From: Vibrio gigantis
GTDB taxonomy: Bacteria; Pseudomonadota; Gammaproteobacteria; Enterobacterales; Vibrionaceae
DNA length: 64,000 bases
Assembly (NCBI RefSeq): GCF_024347515.1
Contig: NZ_AP025493.1
Span: 1,116,001 to 1,180,000, forward strand
Direction of reading: 5' to 3'
The position numbers and the translations under genes are program-made. The notes under the pieces are model-generated. The model was not told the origin of the DNA and did no database searches. It saw only the letters and a program-made list of their open reading frames with translations. Below, in pieces: positions 16,203-24,825 of the stretch (the first letter of the stretch is position 1; each line of letters opens with the position of its first letter).

Positions 16203-19200
16203 CTAGGTGGCTTCTGCGTGCACATTATCCTTAACTGGCGAAGGCGTTCCTTTTGCAAAGAATAACGCATACATCGCAGGAATCACCAAGAGTACAACTG
16301 GCAACGAGAACAACAAACCATAGCCTAATGTGAGCGACATTGGCCCCATAAACACATCCGTTCCGCCTAGCCCATAAGCGAGCGGTAGCAAGCCAGCTAC
16401 TGTGGTCAGAGAGGTCATGACAATTGGACGTAGGCGGCTGACGGCAGCTTGCGTCACGGCGTCTATCGCGTTCAATCCTTCGATTCTTAGCTCGTTGATC
16501 CTGTTAATCAGAACCAAAGAGTTATTGACCACAACTCCAGTCATTCCAAGTACGCCAATCAGTCCAAACAGAGACATCGGCTGCATGTGTACGACTAACG
16601 CCATCAGTGAAGCCATGATCGCAAACGGGATAACTGCCATAATAAGTAATGGTTGCAGTAGTGAGTTGAACATCACCGCCAATACAAAGTAGATCGCCAC
16701 CATCGCCGCAGGGAACACCACCATAAAACCGCTCATGGTTTCATTGGTGCTTTCCGCCTCGCCACCAACATTAATGGTCACACTTGCTGGGTATTGTCCC
16801 GCGAGTTCAGTAACTAACTCATCGGCTAGCGCGACAGAGCTGATATTCTCGTCAGACAACCCCGCAGAAACTGTCACCTCGCGCTCACCATTGTAGTGTT
16901 TGATAAGACGTGGGATTTCAATCTGCTCAACCATGGCCAAGCGGCTCAGTGGCACTTGTTGTCCGTCTGTCGTGTAAATTTTAGTGGTTTTCAGTTTCTC
17001 TATATCGCGGAACTGCTCGTCCAATACCACTCGAATATCGACTTCTTGGTCACCAAGCCAGGTGGATGTCACGCTGTTACCATCAAACCCGACACGCAGA
17101 GCATTCGATAGATCAGTCACCGTTAGGTTGTATTTCGCCAACCAGTGATACTGAGGAACAATATTAAGCTGGGGATCTTTCAGAGCTTCACTGTGATTAA
17201 TGTTGGTTACCCCTTGGTAGTCTTCTAACCAAGCCATCACCAAATCAACCGTTTGGTTGCGCTCGCTCTCCGTTCCGCCAAGCACGCGGACTTCAACTGG
17301 GTCACCCGGAGGCGGACCACCAGCATCAATTGAGAACTTAATAAACATCTCATCAGACAACGACGCCAACTCTTCATTCAGTGAAGCAATAATCTGTTCA
17401 GCAGAACGGCTACGTTGGTCAAAGTTCGTTAGATTGATGATACCTTGTGATACTGGCGACGAGTAAGTCAGTTCATAGCTGACTAGCTCGGTTTCAGGCA
17501 GAGATTCAATCGCTTGTTCAATAACTTGATGAGCCTCTCGCACTTGGGATAGCGGAGTTCCGGCCTTTACTTCGGTATACACATCAATGTATTTACCTGC
17601 TTCTGTCGGGAAGATATCCACTTTTAACGAAGAGACTAAATAACCTGAAGCGACGAAACCAACGATGGCCAATGCGATAACCGATTTTTTGTAGTTGAGT
17701 GCCACATTCAGCAATGAACGATATTGGTTAGAAACCCATTCAAAACGATCTTTTTCTTCGACTTTTTTGCTGTTCTCTTTTGCAGAAGATAAGTGAGCAG
17801 GTAGAGTTAACGTACATTCGATAAATGAGAACACTAATGCTGCAATAACCGTAATTGGAATCACTGCGACAGCTTTGCCCATGGTTCCTGGAATGAACAT
17901 CATAGGAATAAACACCAAGGCGGTCGTCACTAAACTTGCCATCAATGGCTTAATCACTTTTAAAGTCCCCGACACCGCAGCATCGACGCCTTTTTTACCG
18001 GCTTCTTTCTCTTGGAAAATACTCTCAGCAATGATCACTGAGTCGTCGACGATAATACCGATCACCAACAACAACGCAGCCAATGTAATGCTGTCTAAAT
18101 TCAGCCCCATGATTGGCAGAACCATCATCACGCCAAACACACAAAATGGGATAGAGACTGATACCCAGAAAGCCACGCGACGCTGCAAGATCATGCTCAA
18201 GATCAGTAGAACTAACACTAACCCTATTGCACCGTTGGTTGCCACGATAGAGAACTTCTCGCCCATGTCTTTACCAAGATCTAGGCTTGTCTGGAAAATG
18301 AATTGGTCACCAATGCGCTCGCTCTCTTTGTCCAACAACGCCTTGATGCTATCGATAGTTGCGATCACATCGGCACTGCCGCTATTGGTGATAGAGAAAA
18401 TGACTGCAGGCTTGCCGCTCATGACTGGATCTTGCGTTGCTCGAGCAAAGGTATCAATCACTGTCGCGACATCAGAAACTCGCACAACTTGACCAGAATC
18501 CAATGCCTTAATCACGATGTTAGACACATCATCCGTCGACTCCACTTTGGTCATGGTGACGATCTTCTGTTCTTGACTCCACGACTCAACAAAGCCGCCC
18601 GATTGCGACAGGTTGTGCTGCTCTATCGCGGTGCTGATATCGTCGAAAGCAACTTGATAACGACGCGCTTTTTCAGGATCGACCTCAACCCAAAACTCTC
18701 GCTCATTAAAGCCAGACATAGTGATAGAACCAACACCGCCAAGGTTGTTGATTTTCTTTTCTAACTGATAGGCGTAGTGCTGCAAAGACGCCGAATCTAT
18801 ATTGTTACCCGCTAGGCTGACACCAAAATGGTACACATCCAAAGAAGAGGTTTTCTGTTGAGTCACTACTGGCGGCGAATCAATATCTTTCGGCAGATTA
18901 CCCACTCGATCGACCGCTTGTTGAATGTCTCGTAAGATCACTGCGGCATCTTCACCGGGCAGATATTCAACCTCAATGAAAGACCGCCCTTCTGAAGATT
19001 CAGACGAAAAATACGCAATACCATCCACTGAGCGAAGCTCTTTCTCTATTGGGTTAGTAATGTTTAATTCGATGTCTTGAGCCGTTGCACCGGGATAGAT
19101 TGTTTCAATTTCTGCGGTGTCCATCGCAACATCTGGGTACTCTTGTAAATTGAGCTGCATTAACGACATAGCACCGGTTAACAGCACCATAACCGTGATG

Positions 19201-19247
19201 ATACGAGCCAAGAACTGACGTTTGGCGAAGTATGCTAGAAAGTTCAT
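16203..19247 (-). CDS. RND-family multidrug efflux permease
   Basis: Inner-membrane proton/drug antiporter of the HAE-RND type, 1014 residues, the normal AcrB-class length. The architecture is TM1 near residues 12-30, a first periplasmic domain, TM2-6 with the proton-relay pair DD in IGIIVDDSVIIAESI (about residue 405), a second periplasmic loop, and TM8-12 ending with VVNNSLVLINRINELR and the ...LRPIVMTSLTTVAGLLPLA block. The pattern DDSVIIAESI differs from the AcrB wording (DDAIVVVENV), so it belongs to a more divergent branch. It starts two bases after the adaptor stop, so the pair is translationally close. No outer-membrane TolC gene is nearby. The divergent two-component system is the likely regulator. 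Confidence 0.92.
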   Translation of the reverse strand: MNFLAYFAKRQFLARIITVMVLLTGAMSLMQLNLQEYPDVAMDTAEIETIYPGATAQDIELNITNPIEKELRSVDGIAYFSSESSEGRSFIEVEYLPGEDAAVILRDIQQAVDRVGNLPKDIDSPPVVTQQKTSSLDVYHFGVSLAGNNIDSASLQHYAYQLEKKINNLGGVGSITMSGFNEREFWVEVDPEKARRYQVAFDDISTAIEQHNLSQSGGFVESWSQEQKIVTMTKVESTDDVSNIVIKALDSGQVVRVSDVATVIDTFARATQDPVMSGKPAVIFSITNSGSADVIATIDSIKALLDKESERIGDQFIFQTSLDLGKDMGEKFSIVATNGAIGLVLVLLILSMILQRRVAFWVSVSIPFCVFGVMMVLPIMGLNLDSITLAALLLVIGIIVDDSVIIAESIFQEKEAGKKGVDAAVSGTLKVIKPLMASLVTTALVFIPMMFIPGTMGKAVAVIPITVIAALVFSFIECTLTLPAHLSSAKENSKKVEEKDRFEWVSNQYRSLLNVALNYKKSVIALAIVGFVASGYLVSSLKVDIFPTEAGKYIDVYTEVKAGTPLSQVREAHQVIEQAIESLPETELVSYELTYSSPVSQGIINLTNFDQRSRSAEQIIASLNEELASLSDEMFIKFSIDAGGPPPGDPVEVRVLGGTESERNQTVDLVMAWLEDYQGVTNINHSEALKDPQLNIVPQYHWLAKYNLTVTDLSNALRVGFDGNSVTSTWLGDQEVDIRVVLDEQFRDIEKLKTTKIYTTDGQQVPLSRLAMVEQIEIPRLIKHYNGEREVTVSAGLSDENISSVALADELVTELAGQYPASVTINVGGEAESTNETMSGFMVVFPAAMVAIYFVLAVMFNSLLQPLLIMAVIPFAIMASLMALVVHMQPMSLFGLIGVLGMTGVVVNNSLVLINRINELRIEGLNAIDAVTQAAVSRLRPIVMTSLTTVAGLLPLAYGLGGTDVFMGPMSLTLGYGLLFSLPVVLLVIPAMYALFFAKGTPSPVKDNVHAEAT

Positions 19248-19249
19248 TG

Positions 19250-20083
19250 TTACAGCCCTTTTCCTTCATTTGATGCAATTTGATTCGATTTTGTTTGAGC
19301 GGTTATCATGCTTTGCATAGAAAGGTCGGTCGAGGCATAAACCGACATGCCCGGTTTGAACTGATGGCCTTGGTTGGTGATTTCTACGAGTACCGGATAG
19401 GTTGAGTTTTGCATCTCGACGCCAATGCGCTGCACGTTCGCTTCCATCTTGATTTCAGGGTTAGTTTCAGACCACACCACCACTTCCTGACCAACGGTAA
19501 AATGCTTTAAGTCATACTCACTCGCCATGAATGACAGAGTCACCTTATCGATATTGACCACTTCATAAAGTAAATCCCCCTCGCTAACCCAAGCGCCTGA
19601 TTGCGCAGGTTTATTGGAGATGTAACCCGAAATTAAGGATTCAATCTGAGTGTTTTCAAGATCCACTTGCGATTGTTGGTATTCAATTTTAGCGACGGAA
19701 ACCGCGGCTTTGGCGCTAAGAAACTCTGCGCGCGCAGTGTCTAACTCTCCTAATGAGAGGCTGTTCTTCTTGATGAGTGCTTGATAACGGTTGTAGGTCG
19801 CTTTGCGCAATGCGAGATCCGCCTCAGCCAGAGCTAGGTTTGCTTTGGCTTTGTTCACGCTAAACTTAAAATCATCGGCTTTTATCTGAGCCAGTATCTG
19901 TTGTTGGTTTACCGCATCACCCACTTCAAGGTTATTCATCTCAACCACACCGGGCACCTCTGCCACGACACTGTGTTTATTTAAACCTTGAACATGTCCG
20001 ATTAACTCCGTTGCTTGAGTTATTGATATTTGAGTTGTGGAGACTCCCAGAAGAACTGCAAGCGCGATAATTTTAGTGTTCAT
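19250..20083 (-). CDS. RND efflux periplasmic adaptor (membrane fusion protein)
   Basis: Connects the RND pump to an outer-membrane channel. It has 277 residues, short for the family. The N-terminal MNTKIIALAVLLGVSTTQISITQA is a signal peptide. It then has a lipoyl/barrel-sandwich half (HVQGLNKHSVVAEVPGVVEMNNLEVGDAVNQQQILAQI), a coiled-coil hairpin of about 60 residues (KAKANLALAEADLALRKATYNRYQ... to ...EIEYQQSQVDLENTQIESL), the second lipoyl half (SGYISNKPAQSGAWVSEGDLLYEVV) and a beta-barrel domain. The usual membrane-proximal C-terminal domain is short or absent. It is first in the efflux operon, divergent from the response regulator. Confidence 0.9.
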   Translation of the reverse strand: MNTKIIALAVLLGVSTTQISITQATELIGHVQGLNKHSVVAEVPGVVEMNNLEVGDAVNQQQILAQIKADDFKFSVNKAKANLALAEADLALRKATYNRYQALIKKNSLSLGELDTARAEFLSAKAAVSVAKIEYQQSQVDLENTQIESLISGYISNKPAQSGAWVSEGDLLYEVVNIDKVTLSFMASEYDLKHFTVGQEVVVWSETNPEIKMEANVQRIGVEMQNSTYPVLVEITNQGHQFKPGMSVYASTDLSMQSMITAQTKSNQIASNEGKGL

Positions 20084-20127
20084 AATTCAACCCTCACCTA
20101 TTGATGTGAACTATTGTTGAATTCGCT

Positions 20128-20223
20128 TTGTCGAATTAAAGTCGAAGTCGGTTCGACAATGAAAAATAATCTGACGGCGTTGTATTTTTGTGCGCAACAC
20201 TATCAATTAGACATAAATTCGAC
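20128..20223. promoter_or_regulatory. GTCGAA repeats between the efflux operon and the two-component system
   Basis: GTCGAA occurs at 20130-20135 and 20141-20146, exactly 11 bp apart in direct orientation, and inverted as TTCGAC at 20152-20157 and 20218-20223. The outer copies also form a perfect inverted repeat TTGTCGAA / TTCGACAA (20128-20135 / 20152-20159). Direct repeats at 11 bp are typical of OmpR-family binding sites, so this is the candidate site for the adjacent response regulator. Confidence 0.5.
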
Positions 20224-20280
20224 ATAATTTTGGATAGGCTACATTTTTACTGACCGTATATTTGAGGTGGGAGCAGAGCA

Positions 20281-20985
20281 ATGCTTGAACGCAGTCGTAT
20301 TTTGGTTGTTGAAGACAATATCGAACTACAAGGCATTATTGCCGACTTCTTAGAAGTAAAAGAGGCCGTTGCAGACTTCGCTTCTGATGGTGAGCAAGGC
20401 TTCAAACTTGCGAAGGAAAACGACTTCGACGCTATCGTTCTCGATGTAATGCTGCCCAAACTTGACGGGATGCAAGTGGCGTCTAAGTTACGTCAAAATG
20501 GTGTAACCACCCCAATATTGATGCTAACAGCATTGAATGGCCAAGAAGACCTATTAAGTAGCTTTGATTCAGGTGCCGACGACTTCGTAACCAAACCGTT
20601 CAAGTTTCCTGAATTAGAAGCTCGCCTGTCAGCACTGATAAAACGCAATAAAGGCTTGGTCGCCAAAAAGTCGTTGAGCTTTGGTGAAGTGATCATCGAT
20701 GAAAAAACACATACCGCATCAAGAAGTGGTCAATCACTCAACCTAACCCCTATCATGTTTCAAATTTTGAGAGAGCTAGTCAAAGCTCAAGGTGGAGTCG
20801 TCACTCGCGATAGTTTGATCTATATGCTGTGGGGGGATGACATTCCAGACAAAGATGTGCTCCGCAGCCATATCTACCTATTACGAAACGCGCTTGATAA
20901 ACCCTTCGATTTTCCTATGCTCAAGACCATTCCTAAACACGGTTTTCAATTAATCGTGTCTAACAATGAGCCTCAATCCGCATGA
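20281..20985 (+). CDS. OmpR-family response regulator
   Basis: A 234-residue DNA-binding response regulator. The receiver domain (1-120) has the acidic pair E11/D12, the phospho-acceptor D55 in AIVLDVMLP, T83 in MLTA and K105 in DDFVTKPF. The winged-helix output domain (about 128-228) has LNLTPIMFQILRELVKAQGGVVTRDSLIYMLWGDD and the C-terminal hairpin TIPKHGFQLIV, the OmpR/PhoB class. GAGGTGGGAG before the ATG is the ribosome site. Its stop overlaps the kinase start (ATGA), so the two are co-translated. It is divergent from the RND adaptor gene, with GTCGAA repeats in between. Confidence 0.93.
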   Translation: MLERSRILVVEDNIELQGIIADFLEVKEAVADFASDGEQGFKLAKENDFDAIVLDVMLPKLDGMQVASKLRQNGVTTPILMLTALNGQEDLLSSFDSGADDFVTKPFKFPELEARLSALIKRNKGLVAKKSLSFGEVIIDEKTHTASRSGQSLNLTPIMFQILRELVKAQGGVVTRDSLIYMLWGDDIPDKDVLRSHIYLLRNALDKPFDFPMLKTIPKHGFQLIVSNNEPQSA

Positions 20986-22286
20986 AAATTCGCACAAAGC
21001 TAGGCAACTCAATTGAGGATGTCAGAATCCGCACTATGCGAACGTTTTCGGTCATCGCACTTGTCTCTTCATGCATTGTCTTTTTCGTTTTCTCGCTACG
21101 TTTAGTGTGGCAAGAAGAGGCGCAAATCGAGAATCACCTAAAATCATATAAGGGGGTGGCACAGCAGTTTTACCACCTTCTTTCTCCAGAAGGCAGCCTC
21201 AAGCTGTCGGAAAACGTAACGGCCTACTATGGTGAAGCCGATTTTACTGACCAATTAAAAAGGCTTCCACCAATGGCATTGGAAACGGTCGATCGACAGC
21301 ATTTTGAGATCAGGCTTTCCGAAGAAGATATTATTATTCCCGGGGTTATCGTCTACCACTTTGCTTTTGAAGACCAAGGAGAAACCATCCCGACTTACAT
21401 CACCATCAGCTCTTTTGATATGGACCTGTGGGACGACAGTTGGGGCGTATTGATGGCAATCTCTACGCTGTTGATGATCGGCCTGATCATTGTATTGCGG
21501 TTTACGTTAAAACGAGTATTTGACCAACTGATGGTGCCCATTTCAGACCTCAGTACTCAACTCACTAAACATGAATCTGACAACTTCAAAGTACCTGACC
21601 ACACGGTTGATGAGCTGCAGATGCTCACCTCGCACCTCAACAGTTACTCGACAATGAAAGACAGACTTGCCAAGCAAGAGATGATGTTTGCGAAATACGC
21701 TAGCCATGAATTGAAAACACCGATCTCAATTGTTATTGGCGCAGCAGAATTGCAAGCCATGAAACCCGATGATCCTGTATTTCAAGCTAAGCAACGAGAA
21801 CGTATTCTTGGAGCCGCCAATGGCATGAGTACTACTGTTGAAGTGCTACTAAATATTGTTAAGCAAGAGAACTCTTCAACAGATAAAACACTTACAGCGA
21901 TTAACCAAGAATCTATCGATGTATCGAAATACCGCGGCATGCTAGCTGCAGGCGTGGAGTTAGTTCTGAATGTTGAGCCAAACACCACGCTCAACATGCC
22001 GCTCCCTTTGGTGAATATGGTATTAAAGAACTACATTGAAAATGCGATTCGATTTACCACACAAGGTAAGATTGTAGTGACCATCAACTCCAACACGATT
22101 TCGGTTTCAGATACTGGCTCAGGGCTGAATGATGATACAAAAACGGAACACGGCCTTGGCCTAATCATTGTAAAACGCATCGGAGACAGTTACGGCTGGA
22201 CATCCACACTGATAGATAACGCCCAGTCGGACACGAGCCTACATCCCGCGGGCTGCACTGCAATCTTTGCAAAGCAAGCGCATTAA
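20982..22286 (+). CDS. Sensor histidine kinase
   Basis: Partner kinase of the response regulator, 434 residues. A first membrane helix (about 22-42), a periplasmic sensor of about 108 residues and a second helix (152-173) are followed by a short HAMP-like linker. The dimerisation box has H242 in KYASHELKTPIS. The catalytic domain has MVLKNYIENAIRFTTQG (N box), SVSDTGSGL (G1) and EHGLGLIIVKRI (G2). It overlaps the regulator by four bases. The periplasmic part matches no sensor domain I know. The ligand is perhaps an antimicrobial or metabolite exported by the adjacent pump. Confidence 0.92.
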   Translation: MKIRTKLGNSIEDVRIRTMRTFSVIALVSSCIVFFVFSLRLVWQEEAQIENHLKSYKGVAQQFYHLLSPEGSLKLSENVTAYYGEADFTDQLKRLPPMALETVDRQHFEIRLSEEDIIIPGVIVYHFAFEDQGETIPTYITISSFDMDLWDDSWGVLMAISTLLMIGLIIVLRFTLKRVFDQLMVPISDLSTQLTKHESDNFKVPDHTVDELQMLTSHLNSYSTMKDRLAKQEMMFAKYASHELKTPISIVIGAAELQAMKPDDPVFQAKQRERILGAANGMSTTVEVLLNIVKQENSSTDKTLTAINQESIDVSKYRGMLAAGVELVLNVEPNTTLNMPLPLVNMVLKNYIENAIRFTTQGKIVVTINSNTISVSDTGSGLNDDTKTEHGLGLIIVKRIGDSYGWTSTLIDNAQSDTSLHPAGCTAIFAKQAH

Positions 22287-22303
22287 TAACCACCAGATAC
22301 AAA

Positions 22304-22327
22304 AAAGGACATCGAATGATGTCCTTT
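22304..22327. terminator. Terminator between kinase and TetR genes
   Basis: Perfect 10-bp stem AAAGGACATC / GATGTCCTTT, loop GAAT. The U-run is strong on the minus strand (TTTTTTGTATC), serving the TetR gene, and weaker on plus. Confidence 0.85.
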
Positions 22328-22350
22328 CCCAATAAACTAAAAGCAAAAAA

Positions 22351-22965
22351 CTAAGACTTTCCTTTCACACCGCAACCTTTAATCACTAACTGGGTGATGA
22401 ACTCAGCGGCTTCTTCGTAGTCTTTGTCATCAAGCTGCTCTTTCTGCATCACGCTGCAAATCTGCCAGCCAAAGTCAGCGTAGGTTTGGGTTGCAGCCCA
22501 GATGGTAAACATGAGGTGGTGTGCGGGAACTTCATCCATCAAGCCTTGTGCAGACCAGGTCGAGAATTTATCAAGGATCATCTGCGATTGCTTATACAGC
22601 TCATCACCGATCTCTTTTGGCAACACCTTAGCGCCCGACATCACTTCATTGGCAAATACCTTAGAGGCGTGTGGATGGTCGCGAGAAATGATGAGCTTAG
22701 TCTGAATATACTGAGATAAAGCTTCAACAGGATCGCAGAGATCTTCAATTGGGCGAGACGCTTCCAATAATGGCTGAGTGACAGTTTCAAGCACGGCATT
22801 GTAGAGCTTATCTTTGGAACTGAAGTAATAGAATACGTTTGGTTTGGGAATGTCAGCAGCTTTAGCGATATCTGCCATTTTTGTCGCAGCATAACCATGG
22901 GTCGCAAATTGTTCGCACGCGACTTCGATGATTAAATCTTGATTCTTTTGTCTGATCCTAGACAT
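22351..22965 (-). CDS. TetR-family regulator, RutR-like
   Basis: A 204-residue repressor. The N-terminal helix-turn-helix is IIEVACEQFATHGYAATKMADIAKAADIPKPNVFYYFSSKDKLYNAVL. The C-terminal ligand domain follows RutR closely in wording: YIQTKLIISRDHPHASKVFANEVMSGA, then HHLMFTIWAATQTYADFGWQICSVM. E. coli RutR senses uracil and controls pyrimidine and some purine genes, so a link to nucleobase breakdown is plausible here, but ligand and targets are inference. AAAGGA six bases before the ATG at 22965 decides the start over an ATG seven codons earlier. It lies 208 bp past the end of ttuD on the same strand, with a terminator between, so it has its own promoter. Confidence 0.85.
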   Translation of the reverse strand: MSRIRQKNQDLIIEVACEQFATHGYAATKMADIAKAADIPKPNVFYYFSSKDKLYNAVLETVTQPLLEASRPIEDLCDPVEALSQYIQTKLIISRDHPHASKVFANEVMSGAKVLPKEIGDELYKQSQMILDKFSTWSAQGLMDEVPAHHLMFTIWAATQTYADFGWQICSVMQKEQLDDKDYEEAAEFITQLVIKGCGVKGKS

Positions 22966-23095
22966 ATTGCATCCTTTACAACTCATTACTTAAGCCATAG
23001 TAATCAACGTGCTTCATTAGTCCAGAAGATAATGCCATAACTCAACCCCAGCGCTTATCTCATCTGACGAAACACTGACAGCGTCGATAAAATCA

Positions 23096-23133
23096 AAATG
23101 GCCGCCTTGATGTCAGCACACCGGCGACCATTT
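23096..23133 (-). terminator. Terminator of the gcl-hyi-glxR-ttuD operon
   Basis: Stem AAATGGCCGCC / GGCGACCATTT (10 of 11 pairs) with a 16-base loop. Read on the minus strand it is followed by TGATTTTATCG. It lies 41 bp past the ttuD stop. Confidence 0.7.
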
Positions 23134-23173
23134 GAACACTCTGAGATCAACTCACAACAAACGAGTTTTCAGA

Positions 23174-24484
23174 CTACAAAATCAATATAGCCCTGAAATC
23201 ATTGACATTGGTTAGCGTTGGGCCTGTCGTAAGAAGCACATCAACTTGTTTGAAGAAGTCGTAGCTGTTGTTCGCGTCAAGGTAGTCTTGCGCTTTAAGA
23301 GACTGGCTCGAACCTTGCTGCCATGTTTGAGGTGTTATCCACGCCCCTGCATTGTCTTCGACACCATCTATACCATCAGTATCGGCAGCCAGAGCAAATA
23401 TATTGTCTTGGCCTTTAAGTTCGTTATACAAGCTTAAAAGGAATTCACAATTTCGCCCGCCACAACCATTTCCTTTAACCGTCACCGTGGTCTCACCACC
23501 TGAAAGCAGCACGCAAGGCGTCTCGAATGGATGTTTATTATTAGCAACTTGTTTGGCCAAAGCAGCATGAACCTTCGCCACTTCTCGCGCTTCTCCTTCA
23601 ATACAGTCACTCAATACGTAAGCGGGGATCCCCAAACCTTCAGCTTCTGCAGCGGCAGATTCTAATGCTGACATTGGAGTAGCGATAATATGATGCTCTG
23701 CATTCTTCCAACACACATCATCCGGCTTAACGGTCTCTGACTCAGGGTTATTGAGCCATTCAAATGCCGAGTGTGGTGTTTCAATTTGGTAGCGTTCTAA
23801 GATTGCCATTGCATCAAAACGAGTGGTGGTGTCAGGTACGGTTGGGCCAGAGGCAATCACACTAATATCGTCTCCCGGCACATCAGATATTGCCAAAGAC
23901 ACAACTCTTGCTGGGTAGGCGGCTTTGGCAAGTCGACCACCTTTGATTGAAGATAAATGCTTACGAACGCAATTCATCTCATCAATGGCTGCACCCGACT
24001 TAAGCAGCGCTTTATTGATTTGTTGCTTCTCTGCCAAACTGATATCGCCACCCGGTAGACTCAATAGCGCAGAGCCTCCACCCGACAACAAGCAGATCAC
24101 CGTGTCATCGGAGCTAAGATCATTGACGAGTTGCAACATACGTTGACTCACTTCTAAACCCATCGCGTCTGGAACTGGGTGCGCCGCTTCAATCACCTCA
24201 ATGTGTTCGCAAGGGGCCGTGTGCTCATAGCGAGTCACGACCAAACCTTCAAGGTCACGCAGTGCAAGATCTTGTTGCTTCTTTGTTTGCCATACGGCTT
24301 CAAGCTCCGCCGCCATTGACGCTGCAGCTTTTCCCGCTCCGATCACGACAGTGCGCCCAGCTTGATTAGCAGAACGATAAAAAATATCTTGAGGTAGAAA
24401 AGGTTCGATGTGATTTTTTGGTAGTGCCTCATTTACAGCACTTGAGAAAAGGGTTTGCAGAAACTGCTTAGCATCAATGTCCAT
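23174..24484 (-). CDS. ttuD: Glycerate 2-kinase (TtuD/GckA, MOFRL family)
   Basis: Phosphorylates D-glycerate to 2-phosphoglycerate, bringing glyoxylate carbon into lower glycolysis. It has 436 residues. The N-terminal domain carries RTVVIGAGKAAASMAAELE (nucleotide loop), VIEAAHPVPDAMG and the Gly-rich VICLLSGGGSALLSLP. KHLSSIKGGRLAKAAYPARVVSLAISDVPGDDISVIASGPTVPD is the core family block. The C-terminal MOFRL domain has PCVLLSGGETTVTVKGNGCGGRNCEFLL, FALAADTDGIDG and TGPTLTNVNDFRAILIL. It is last in the glyoxylate operon, after a 341-bp gap that holds a possible attenuator. It is of the TtuD class and not the unrelated GlxK type. Confidence 0.95.
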   Translation of the reverse strand: MDIDAKQFLQTLFSSAVNEALPKNHIEPFLPQDIFYRSANQAGRTVVIGAGKAAASMAAELEAVWQTKKQQDLALRDLEGLVVTRYEHTAPCEHIEVIEAAHPVPDAMGLEVSQRMLQLVNDLSSDDTVICLLSGGGSALLSLPGGDISLAEKQQINKALLKSGAAIDEMNCVRKHLSSIKGGRLAKAAYPARVVSLAISDVPGDDISVIASGPTVPDTTTRFDAMAILERYQIETPHSAFEWLNNPESETVKPDDVCWKNAEHHIIATPMSALESAAAEAEGLGIPAYVLSDCIEGEAREVAKVHAALAKQVANNKHPFETPCVLLSGGETTVTVKGNGCGGRNCEFLLSLYNELKGQDNIFALAADTDGIDGVEDNAGAWITPQTWQQGSSQSLKAQDYLDANNSYDFFKQVDVLLTTGPTLTNVNDFRAILIL

Positions 24485-24507
24485 CAGCCACTCCTTAGTT
24501 GACGGAG

Positions 24508-24590
24508 AAAAAAAGAACCCCGATACAAGGCGAAAGGGTGCCTGCTAAGATTAAGTTGGAAAGGAACAACTTCAACCTCTGCCTCGTATC
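24508..24590 (-). terminator. Structured leader or attenuator between glxR and ttuD
   Basis: Read on minus, GATACGAGGC (24590-24581) pairs over 10 positions, one of them G-U, with GCCTTGTATC (24531-24522). An inner stem AAGTTG / CAACTT sits in the loop, and GGGGTTC plus seven U residues follow (24514-24508). This is the form of an intrinsic terminator 24 bp before the ttuD start. It could attenuate ttuD or end a small RNA from the glxR 3' region. Confidence 0.5.
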
Positions 24591-24825
24591 AGGAACGCGT
24601 ATAAAAGGAGACGAAACTACGCGATTTATAAACAAACTGTTTGAAACTTGTGGGCTCGCACATCGCAGCTCTGTCAAGGCGCAAAGTAGATTCACAATTC
24701 GACATTACATGTAATGGCAGCCCAGATTCATTGGCCTTAGCCCCTACTGAAGCGACAAAGCTTTGCAACAAAGCTACTACAGCGACAAAAGCCAATGAAT
24801 TGAGACGGATTAATCGTTACGGATA
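24591..24825. other. Remainder of the glxR-ttuD intergenic stretch
   Basis: No credible gene; the overlapping short frames lack ribosome sites. It contains a 9-bp inverted repeat TTCATTGGC (24727-24735) / GCCAATGAA (24791-24799), and inside it the imperfect direct repeats AGCGACAAAG and AGCGACAAAA. With the structure at 24508-24590 the whole 341-bp gap looks like a structured untranslated region. Confidence 0.4.

Noticed and set aside
17875..18492. 205-codon open frame on plus, antisense to the RND permease
   Set aside because: It lies wholly inside a well-conserved permease gene, has no ribosome site, and its translation is a low-quality run of I/T/N/P residues. It is a shadow frame.
24495..24825. 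Glycine-type riboswitch in the gap before ttuD
   Set aside because: The expected conserved aptamer core was not found; only terminator-like pairing is present.
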